A stretch of 64,000 bases of DNA from Rheum nobile. Lineage: Eukaryota; Streptophyta; Magnoliopsida; Caryophyllales; Polygonaceae. This document shows positions 30,605-39,114 of the stretch, one piece after another (the stretch's first letter is position 1; the number at the start of each line of letters is the position of its first letter). The notes beneath the pieces are model-generated. The model did not search any database. It had not been told where the DNA came from and worked only from the letters and a program-made list of their open reading frames with translations. The stretch covers positions 186,001 through 250,000 of the forward strand of contig WOAB01000127.1 in the NCBI GenBank assembly GCA_027886185.1. The letters run 5' to 3'. The translations under genes were made by a program, and so were the position numbers.

Positions 30605-31160
30605 TCTTATTAATTTCTGCATTGGATATTTTTAGGATTATTATTTAATTGTTTTAAGCTTTCTATTTTCGGATATTTCGGGATTAAGTGTAACCCGTTT
30701 TTGGGAAGCTAGGGCCGGCCCTCCTAGGGTATTTAAGGCCTCCCTTGTCTTCTTCATTAGGCAGATTTCTCACATTGTTAAAACACAAAAACATAGCTTG
30801 GTTTTTGCTTTGAAAACTCGGCTCCCCGTGAGAGTCTCAATCGATTGTTCTTTCCTGCTTAGTTGTTTTCGTCTTTGTCAAATCCCTCTAGAGTTGGTGA
30901 TTTCGTACTTCATAAGCAATCCTCTCCGTGCTCCAAGTTCGTCCGCGATTCTTGGTTGTGTGGCGTTGTAGAGATCGGGTTGGTAGATCGTTCGACAAGG
31001 TTCCTTGCTATCAAGCAAGCGGGTTTTCTCGTCGTTTCTATTGGTTCTATCTATTATCCTATCCATTAGTTTCACTTCCGCCATTGTTCTAATCTTGTGT
31101 TTTCTTTTGTTTTGAGATCCGTTGCCTAGATCCATCTTCTACACGGCTAACCCCGTATCA
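30427..31160 (+). repeat. 3' LTR of young Gypsy element (contains pol C-terminus)
   Basis: It is 734 bp and differs from the 5' LTR at three sites (near 28239, 28250 and 28318 in the left copy). The pol stop lies about 178 bp inside. Duplication CTGCA follows. Confidence 0.93.
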
Positions 31161-31165
31161 CTGCA

Positions 31166-31413
31166 GAAGAAAATCTTGGTGCTGCTCATATGACTGATCC
31201 TACACAAGTGATGATTTGTGAGTTGTTCCGTAGGAGGATTTTGTGGACTTTATGGTTTTTTTTGCTGATCCTTCTCCCAATTCTTATTACTCTGTCAAGT
31301 GTCATCATCAGGACAAGGAGAATGAGAAGGCAGGAATTGTAGGCAGACAAGTCTGTTAATAGGGTGTCCATCTTTCTCTTGTGTTGCTTGATCTTGTGTC
31401 TTCTCACTTTCTA
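31166..31413 (+). pseudogene. RMA-type RING E3 ligase, 3' part with membrane anchor
   Basis: It continues the gene cut at 27780. Text such as DPSPNSYYS is followed, after a frameshift, by MRRQEL-stop-ADKSVNRVSIF and a hydrophobic tail LLCCLILCLLTF, the C-terminal anchor that places RMA proteins in the ER membrane. The in-frame TAG stands where relatives have Gln (EMQADKSL), so even with the Gypsy element removed the gene would be broken. Confidence 0.72.
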
Positions 31414-31691
31414 ATGAATCTGAGTTCTCCTTTGTTCATTCATGTAAAGCTTATAAACTGTGTGTGTGGATAGCTACAAATGATTCAGCAAGAAAACAAT
31501 GTATGTATGTATGATGATGCTTACTTACATTTGGGTTATTTCAGTAACCCCATATACAAAATGAAACAAACACAAAAAAGAATTACCACACGTTTTTTTT
31601 TTCCGTGTAATTGAACTTCTTTAACTTGTTCAAATGCGTGACAACACTTTTTAATTTCCGAGATGCATACATCAGTTTACTAATCTACAAG
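31414..31691. other. Non-coding, former 3' flank of RING gene
   Basis: Probably 3' untranslated and flanking sequence of the RMA-type gene. It holds a short TATG repeat (about 31499-31512). Nothing else is seen. Confidence 0.4.
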
Positions 31692-32228
31692 TAGAGTTGT
31701 CAAACTGACCCGATCCGTGTTTTTTGGGTTGAGACTCGACCCGAATTTTTTTGGGTCAAAAGTGACCCGACCTGTTTGACCCGAAAATTTCTGGGTTGGG
31801 TCATCGACCCACTAGGTCACTACAAATGTGTTTATACTTTATATATTAAAGATTATAATATATTTTAAGTTTTTGGGTCAAAATTGACCGACCTGTTCGA
31901 CCCGAAAATTTTTGGGTTGGGCCATCGACTCGCTGGGTCATTACAAATGTGTTTATATTTTATATATTAAAGATTATAAAAAAATTTATTCTTAAAATAT
32001 TATGTAATAATAATAATAATTTTTTGATTTATTATTTTTTGTTTCAATTAAAATATTATATTTTAATAATTATTTTATAAAATTTTGACATGACAATGGG
32101 TCGATCCGAACCCGTATCTAACCCGCAACGACCCGACCCATAATCGACCCATAAATTTTGACTCGTAATCGACCCGAGCCGATCGACTCGATGTGCTTAA
32201 ACCCGAACCGACCCGTTTGACATGTCTA
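31692..32228. mobile_element. hAT-type MITE rich in GACCCG motifs
   Basis: This 537-bp element is flanked by the 8-bp duplication TCTACAAG (31684-31691, 32229-32236), the hAT signature length. Termini are inverted: TAGAGTTGTCAAAC on the left against TAGACATGTCAAAC on the reverse of the right end. The interior repeats GACCCG/CGGGTC many times and contains an imperfect direct duplication of about 120 bp (roughly 31747-31866 and 31873-31985). There is no transposase ORF, so it is non-autonomous. Confidence 0.8.
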
Positions 32229-32618
32229 TCTACAAGTACTGCACGTTATAAGCTCAGTGCAACTATAACACATTTACTGCTATGAATAATTAGATAAGTT
32301 GGTTTTGCACATGTCTGATAACAACATAACATCGACTCTAGGATGCATCTATATGTTCCCAATCCAAGAAACGCCGCCACTATTCCACGCACCTCTATTT
32401 GTGTCACTGCCATTAAGTTCATAGCTGGCACATACAAGTATATTTCAATATGAATGCAACAAGCATCCCATAATTCATCAACCTATGCAACATAATCTAT
32501 CAATATATTAACAATCGAACGACATCTAATTATTTTCGCTGACACTACCACACGATAACTCCAACCTTCTACGAAATTTCCTCACTAAATTTTAACTCCC
32601 ACGTAAAAACTTCAAATT
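32229..32618. other. Non-coding Helitron tail region
   Basis: No gene seen. It precedes the Helitron 3' hairpin and shows only short unrelated ORFs. Confidence 0.4.
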
Positions 32619-32655
32619 CCCTATGCAAAGCACGGGGCTGCTACACCTAGTAATA

Positions 32656-32690
32656 CTAGATACACAAGTTCGTGCTTCGCACGGAACACG
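32656..32690 (-). mobile_element. 3' end of a second Helitron in opposite orientation
   Basis: Read on the minus strand, a hairpin CCGTGCGAAGCACG (stem CGTGC/GCACG, loop GAA, plus 32671-32684) is followed about 11 bases later by CTAG at 32659-32656 and a T. It lies only 5 bp from the CTAG end of the plus-strand Helitron, so two 3' ends face each other. The body and 5' end of this Helitron, to the right, were not identified. Confidence 0.5.
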
Positions 32691-32711
32691 TGTTTTGCAT
32701 AGTTTTTAGTA

Positions 32712-33358
32712 TCTATATATCTATATCTATCTATATACTACTACTAAAGTCGCAATTATCTCTTCTATATGTCGTTCATCTAAGTATGCCACATCATCAA
32801 ATAATTATGTAAATTTACCTATTCACCCTTATTCTATTTATAATTTAATTTATCTTTTATTTATACAAATTTCCTAAATTACCACCCAAAATATTTTACC
32901 ATTGTACATTATAATTCTGCACTTACTAAAAACATTATTAATATATTTGATTAGTATCCATAATATAATATGTGCGTTAATGGTCCGTAAACTCCATTAT
33001 AAAGATATGTATATAGATAGATGATCCGTAAATAGTTAACGTTTTACGGTTCATCCACCAACATACATATAATTAAGCACTTCCATTATAAAGAATACAA
33101 TTTGCAGTTTTAATTTTAATAATTATATAAAATTTCTAATTTATATTTTTTCTATTAATATAAATTCACACATCTATCTTCAATTTTCATCATACAATAC
33201 ACCTTATAAATTATTCCAATCAAGAAATTATCTTTTTCGATACATCATGTTAATTTTCCTATATAATTCTCTTTTATATTTTACATAATATAAATAAATT
33301 TAAATTCATTCTTAAAATATATGATCATACCCGTGCAAGACACATGGACACATGCTAA
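32712..33358 (+). mobile_element. Possible small non-autonomous Helitron
   Basis: It would start TCTATATATC after an A at 32711 and end with a decayed hairpin (CCCGTGCAAGACACATGG, from 33330) and CTAA at 33355-33358 followed by T. The A/T-rich 647-bp body has no ORF. The ends follow Helitron rules but the hairpin stem is broken, so this is tentative. Confidence 0.4.
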
Positions 33359-33496
33359 TTTATATCACTATATTCAATAATTTATACTTCTGCATGCGGG
33401 TTACATTCTTGTATTGATAAAAAATGAGATACATCAAAATGTTTTGTTGATAGTAATCTATAAAAAAAGGTTACTTGTCAAATGGTATGTTTAATT

Positions 33497-34236
33497 TGTT
33501 GGGATTATATGCGTATAAGCGGAATTTCAGAAAACTATTTTCTAGCATCTAACAAGGATCTCATGCATGAATCAATAAGAATCAATTAGAGGTAGAGTTA
33601 CATACCGTTTGATGCGAGCCTGAAACGTTCCTGCAGGATTTCAGCGGAGATCGAAAACTCCAAGTGTGGCTTCTCTACTTGGTCCACACGAGTATGGAAT
33701 CTGGATCGCCTTTGATCTCGTCTGCTAGAACGACGAACGAAGAAGCACAACTTGACTTTTACTTAGGAGGTTCGGTCGTACTAATGCTTGGAGGAGGAGT
33801 AATTGTTGTGTATACTTTCCAAAAAGAAACGATTACTTATATAAGATCATATCTTATCATTAGTAATGGATATAATATCTTTATATAATTTTCATATATC
33901 TTCTAATAAGATACCTCATTATCAAGTAATTATTAATGGTAACTCTTATCCATTAATAATAAAAGCCTATTTCCCAATTTAGCCATATGGCCAAAAATAC
34001 CATGTCCTACATGGGCTTTCGGTTCGGTTTGATCCAACCCGATAACTCTATGTGTGTGACCTCATAGGACCCGATTATTATAGCCATGGGCCTAACCCAA
34101 TTAAGCCCATTGATCATAGTTGGCTTCTAGCAAAGCACTACGACCCCTAAAATTCCTGGATTGTAAATCTCCATTAATTGTCCTATTCCATGTTCGGTAA
34201 TTGCACCTTTTTTGATTAAAGGACACAATTTATTCA
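33497..34236 (-). repeat. 3' LTR of Copia-B
   Basis: On the minus strand it starts TGAATAAATTG right after a polypurine tract (AGTGGGAGAT) and ends ATCCCAACA; 740 bp. The borders come from the tract and the TG...CA rule only, because the 5' LTR is outside the window. Confidence 0.7.
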
Positions 34237-35084
34237 ATCTCCCACTTGTCCTTAAAACAAGTGTGCAATGTTAAATTCCTTTGTCTCTTAGTGTCTTATT
34301 TGATGATATGATGACATCCATGTCTCCTATCAAATGCGTTTCTTTAACTCTTGAGTTTGAACTGTCAAATAACGGATCATTACAAATAATCCATCCGAGC
34401 ATGGCCATACATTTTTTCAGTTCTTGCTCTTCAAGTGGCCGAGACACCATTCCTGTCCATGTATCACAGTATACATGAAGAAGGAGGACTTCTCCAGTCT
34501 TGTATGACTATAGCTCCCACTCAACTTTTGGCAATCCCAATCACTGCCTTTATAACTGCATGTTACGGTCAGCATTTAACAGCGTCAAAGACATACCAAT
34601 CATCAAGATAAACCATATCATACTCATGTCTGAGGAATCTACTAATCACGGTTTAACTTAAAACTCTTCAATCCCTTTTGGAGAGTCTTAAGGTGGGTCA
34701 GTCCTATATGTATCATCCATACACATTTATGTAATTGACTAGACATCTCTATGTCCCTATAGCCCATGAAACCTAGTGCTATCAGTCAACTTACAATATA
34801 GTCTTTAATGAAGTCATTTATGTCCTAGTTAATGACTTAGACTACAGACTTTCAATAATTCATAACTTCAGTTCACTTAATGAGGTTTTATTCACCAAAA
34901 CACTTATGATGAGCCCATTTGCGAATTATAAATTATTTGGACATTTTATTTAATTCCAAGCAATGATTAAATAAGAATGAAAACTGTATATCATATAATC
35001 AAGCATAAAACGTGTCTGACATTCATAAAACAAAGTTCATAATGTAAGACAATGCAATCTCAAAGCCATTCTCCAATGTGCTTG
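34237..35084 (-). other. 3' untranslated region of Copia-B
   Basis: About 850 bp between the RNase H end and the polypurine tract, with no ORF of note. Long 3' regions of this kind are common in this type of Copia element. Confidence 0.6.
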
Positions 35085-35196
35085 AGGCCCTAGTATGACT
35101 CTCATGCTTGGGCCTAGGTATAGGCTTGGTCAGTGGATCTGCAATATTGTCATCTATGTGCACTTTGCACATCCTTATGTCTCCTCTATCAACGAT
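35085..35196 (-). pseudogene. Copia-B RNase H C-terminal fragment
   Basis: Minus-strand text reads IVDRGDIRMCKVHIDDNI then ADPLTKPIPRPKHE, the conserved end of Copia RNase H. It stops at the Gypsy target duplication ACGAT (35192-35196) and resumes at 48836-48840. Confidence 0.85.
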
Positions 35197-37426
35197 TGTA
35201 ATAACCCCTAAAAGTCCCGAACTGTCAATTTTGTAAGAAGGACATAATGGGCAATTTCTGTAATCCCTATGATCTCTGTAATAATCTTTTTGAACGTTAT
35301 AATATACGTTAATGCATTTTTGGGTCTTAGGATATTTTTAAAAAGTGTTAAAAATACATTCTAGCAAAAGACCACGAGTGAAACCGCGACCAAAAGCCAA
35401 ACGACGCACTCGCGGCATTTTCGCGACCGCGGAAGTGTTTCCGCGACCGCGGAAACGCTGTTCATCGTCCCCTTCGTCTCTTTCAGCGTTTCGCCGATTC
35501 GATTTTCCCCACATTTCGTAACTCCGCCGTTGAGGGAGTTTGAATCGATTCGTGTGGCCGGCGTTAAGCTCCTTCCTACCCTATAAATAGGGGTCTTCAG
35601 CGGAGGAGAGTAGCATCCACAACCCTCAATCTCTCTCTTTCTCTCGTTCGTGCCTTCGCCGGAGTTCGTGCCTTCGTCGGAGTTTTCGTTGGAGTTTTTA
35701 TGGTCGCCATAGTGCCTTGGAAGCTTGGAGTGGTGGCATTGCAAGGAGGAGAAGAAAGCATCGTCGCCTTCGTCGTCGGTGAGCCTCAAAGCCGGATGGG
35801 AGTCACGTCGAAAGGAGGGATCCGTGATCACGGGGATGATTTCCGCGACCGCGGCTTGCCCAGAATTCCGCAACCACGGAAGTCCAAACCGTGACCGCGG
35901 CTTGTCTTAGCAAGCGCGATCGTGGCTTGGACAACCACGGTCACGACTCAGGCTTTGTTTCCTTTCAATTCATATCATTTTCGTTCGTATCGTTTCGTCC
36001 GTATTTTGTCTAACCTAGGGTTCCGTCGTTGTTTCGTCGTTGTCGTAGGAATCCGTAACCAGATTCCAGTCTCCAGATCCCGGAACCCGAAATCGTCAAT
36101 TCGGCTAGATTAAGGCAAGTGGCGATTCGCTCTTGCTTATCATTCCATATTTTCGTTGGTTATCAATTACTTCTGATTGTTAATTAAATTGGAATGAAGT
36201 GTTGTTTTCGTTTGGGAACAGATTTTTATAAAATGATGTGATTAAAATATGGTATTATAATAGGTTGTATATATTGCTAGAAACAACGCTATTATACCTG
36301 TTATTACCGTAATGGTATTGGTGTGTATTATTGTGTGAATTTAACTGTATAGTTAGAACGAGTATTCATAGGAACGCTATGTACCTTGCGAGGTCTAGTC
36401 GTTTCTTTATAACTCGTATTAGGAGGATTTTGCCCTAGTACTATCTGGTCATGACTGTACCCTTACTCAGGGTAGGTGCACACAGCTAGTGCCGACAAAT
36501 CGGGATTTATTCCCCAGATATCTCTCGTGATGAGATGATATACCTTAAAAGCTTTAACGTAAATGTACATTTTGTCATTAATTAAGATAAGTGCGGTTAT
36601 GTACATAATTAATGAACCTTCGGGCGAGAAGTACAACTTGGAACCCGCCCGGACTTCGGTTACAGTAAGTCTTCTTTCCAATCTGGATTCGCATTGCGCG
36701 GTGAGGTTGGTCGTGGGCCCAAATGATCAAGTCGTTTTAAAAGCTTGTGTGAAACTATAACGTTCCCAAACACTTGTCATACTTTCCCATAAGACTCAAT
36801 CGTTTGGAGTCTTCTCTTCATACGTTTCCCATAAGACTCAATCTTTTGGAGTCTTCTCTTTATACGTTTCCCATAAGACTCAATCTTTTGGAGTCTTCTC
36901 TTGTTAATACCGTTTCGTATCTTTCCGTAGAAGTGTTGAGGTTCACTATCGTCATCGGCTTTTATTCGAGAAGCGATGGGTGTAACCTAACACGACTACT
37001 TAGAACCTTTTCTATTTTACCCTTGCATAGTCTTTCATTAGACTAACCAACCGGTTATTTTCCTTTGCATGGTTGGCTGGTGTCATCCGTCTCATACGGC
37101 ACATCAGGTAAACTCCCTTTCCGTGAAGGCTAGTATGCGATGATGAAGGCAGATACTGATTTAAAGAGTTTTCCACCCTTCGTGATGTTTATTTATTTCA
37201 AAGACTTCCGCTGTATTGAAACAATTCTGTATTTGGTTGTATGTGGTGTTAATAGTTGTAAAACCGTGACTTTGGTTTAAATAATATTTAGAAATTTTCA
37301 TGATATTTAATATAGTTTGTGTTATTATATGGTTATTATAAAATGATTTAGCCTTGGGTGACCCCAGACGTGTATTCTGAGGTCACTGGCGGTAATACTT
37401 TCAAGAATTTATTTGGGGGTGTTACA
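35197..37426 (+). repeat. 5' LTR of Tekay-like element
   Basis: It is 2230 bp, TGTAATAACCCC...GGTGTTACA. TATA box CTATAAATAG at 35581-35590. GC-rich near-palindromes lie upstream (35421-35433, 35441-35453) and downstream (about 35841). Three 42-bp repeats, each with AAGACTC and GAGTCTT arms, start near 36787. Long antisense ORFs inside (for example 35361-35873) recur in the other LTR simply because the LTRs are duplicates. Confidence 0.93.
36787..36905. repeat. Three 42-bp hairpin-forming tandem repeats in LTR
   Basis: AAGACTCAATCTTTTGGAGTCTT-type units start at about 36790, 36832 and 36874, with perfect arms AAGACTC/GAGTCTT. The right LTR has the same array (about 48155-48275), and the solo LTR at 43957 has a weaker analogue (about 45635-45705). 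Confidence 0.85.
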
Positions 37427-37430
37427 GATT

Positions 37431-37442
37431 TGGTATAAGAGC
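37431..37442 (+). promoter_or_regulatory. Primer-binding site (one mismatch to Met-tRNA type)
   Basis: TGGTATAAGAGC lies four bases after the LTR end, matching TGGTATCAGAGC at all but one base. Confidence 0.8.
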
Positions 37443-37695
37443 TAAAAGTTTGAAAACGGGTTGGGTTTTCAAATCGTTTTACCTAAAACAAAAGTTTTAT
37501 AAACCATTTACCCGTTCGTGTTGAGAAATTTGTGGTTAATTCCAAAAGTCTAAAATTTTGAACGAAACTATACTTCGAGTAAAATATGATATTTTAAAAT
37601 CTCTGCCATTCAAGTTATGCCTTCTTTCCAGTCTGATATAGTAAGTTCGCTTCTATATTTAGAAAGACTAATCCTTTGTCGTCGCCTCGCAGGAT

Positions 37696-38861
37696 ATGGG
37701 CGCATTCATATCACAACTCAGAAGTAGGAAGGAAGCCGAGGTGGTCCTGCCATCTCCAGTTAGGCTTGAGTTTCCGATTCCCCCTAGATGCATTGAGGTC
37801 GGGGAGCCAAGTTGTCCACCCGAGGTAGTGAAGACCGTACTCGAGGAGTCGGTAGTGCTAGTGTCCGATGGGGCAAGGGATCCCGAGGTGGAGCCCGAAG
37901 CTGACCCGAGAGAGGACACGGAGGAGGAGGAGCCGAAGGAGTATCATGGAGGGTACTTCGACCACGACTTCGAGGAGGAGGATCCCGAGGAGGATCTAGA
38001 GGAAGACCCGGAAGAAGAAGAAGATCTGGAGAAAGAGGACCCCGAAGAGGACCTCGAGGAGTTCGGCTATGAGTCAGATGGCATGGAGTACCTGTTTGAG
38101 GACAGTGAGGACCCGGGAATGCAGTTCATTTTCCCGAGTCCAGAGTTGCCGCCTGATGAGGAGTACACGCCGTTGTCCCCTGCTGCTTGGGAGGCGCTTG
38201 GGATTTCAGGTATCAATAAGAGGAAGTATGGGCCGCTGGATGCATCAGTGGACCCGCACCTTATTCCCACACCGAGAGGGACGATGGTGAGCCCTGCTTC
38301 TCGGCACGTGCTTTATTAGAGCGAGATGGCTTCCTCCGAGGCTCGTCGCCAGGTGGAGGAGATGACTGAGCGTGCTCGCATGAGGGCAAGGCCTTGGGAG
38401 TTGATGGGTGCCCCGAGGGTGCTCCCGACCCAACAGGCCAGGCCAGGCCGAGACCTCGTGTGCTTGAGGAGCGCATGGAGGAGTGGACAAATGCCTTGTA
38501 CGATATGGAGGAGAGGACTTACGAGACTGAACTCGGTCTCTCCTGTATGCTAGAGGACGTCCGTGAGCTCTAGGAGAACATCAGGCAGGCGAAGCTGCTA
38601 CTCAACCCTCAGTACGAGGTGAACCGGGCGGATTTCCACCCGGGATTTCTTGAAGAATTTTGCTACCCACCGATACTTGAGGAGGTGCCGAGTGTTCCTA
38701 TGACCAAGGAGGGACCAAGTATACCGAGGCCTAGGGAAGATCCATGCGCTCCGGGTCCTAGTAGGTCGAGGAGTCCGACACCGAAACCCGAGGATGGTCC
38801 ACCTCCGAAGAGAAGATGTCAGAGGTCCAGTGGGTATAAGAAACTCTTTATGGCACCGTGA
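37696..38861 (+). pseudogene. Acidic extra ORF upstream of gag in Tekay-like element
   Basis: It begins MGAFISQLRSRKEAEV 270 bp after the LTR. The first 207 codons are open and very acidic, with repeated EEDPEEDLEEDPEE text at about residues 95-120 and PDEEYTPLSPAAWEALG near the end. After TAG at 38317-38319 sense-looking coding continues: MASSEARRQVEEMTERARMR, then after a frameshift VLEERMEEWTNALYDMEERT, a second TAG at about 38570, and a C-terminal half ending PPPKRRCQRSSGYKKL, basic and NLS-like. In total about 385 residues. I recognise no domain. Its position recalls the upstream ORF of Ogre elements, but I know no similar protein in Tekay, so function is unknown. Confidence 0.55.
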
Positions 38862-39114
38862 AGGAGGGCAGTGTTGGGCCTTAGTGATTTTTTCTAGTTG
38901 TTTTGTTTCATTTTTGTTAGAGCTGTAGCCTCCTAGCAATTTTGTCTTTTCGCTTAGGAGGGCTTTTTTGTAAAAACTCATCAGCTTGGTTTCAGTTCAC
39001 TCCATCAATAAAAGTTTACCAGTTTGATCTATTCCGAGTCAATTTTATGTGTTGTACATTTTAAAAGTGTGATTTTAATGTTGTGAAATACTTGGGAAAT
39101 TGATCGGTAAACAG
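38862..39114 (+). other. Spacer between extra ORF and gag
   Basis: About 250 bp, T-rich, no ORF. It may hold a leader or internal promoter for gag, but no motif is clear. Confidence 0.4.

Larger units (their letters stand above)
27781..31160 (+). mobile_element. Young CRM/Reina-like Gypsy element lacking gag, protease and 5' RT
   Basis: Two 734-bp LTRs (27781-28514 and 30427-31160) flank a 1.9-kb internal part, and the 5-bp duplication CTGCA (27776-27780, 31161-31165) confirms one insertion. By eye the LTRs differ at only three positions, all transitions, so insertion is recent. The internal part starts abruptly in mid-RT; primer site, gag, protease and half of RT are missing. The pol C-terminus runs into the 3' LTR, a trait known from CRM-type chromoviruses. 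It sits inside the RMA-type RING gene. Confidence 0.92.
23067..32650 (+). mobile_element. Probable non-autonomous Helitron carrying gene fragments
   Basis: The proposed 5' end TCTCTCCTTATATATATAG follows an A at 23066. The proposed 3' end is a degenerate hairpin (CCCTATGC AAA GCACGGGG, 32619-32637) followed about 10 bases later by CTAG at 32647-32650 and a host T, the Helitron A^T insertion pattern. Between them lie fragments of three unrelated plant genes, two with introns retained. Without the nested Gypsy element and MITE it would be about 5.65 kb. I see no Rep/helicase. The 3' end is more convincing than the 5' end; the fragments could also be independent pseudogenes. Confidence 0.45.

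Noticed and set aside
35361..35873. 170-codon minus-strand ORF in the Tekay-like LTR, with a homologue at 46731-47195
   Set aside because: Its apparent conservation only reflects LTR duplication; the composition follows the GC-rich boxes and no domain is visible.
36787..36905. Regular short repeats considered as a CRISPR array
   Set aside because: Only three units, self-complementary, inside a plant LTR and duplicated in the partner LTR.
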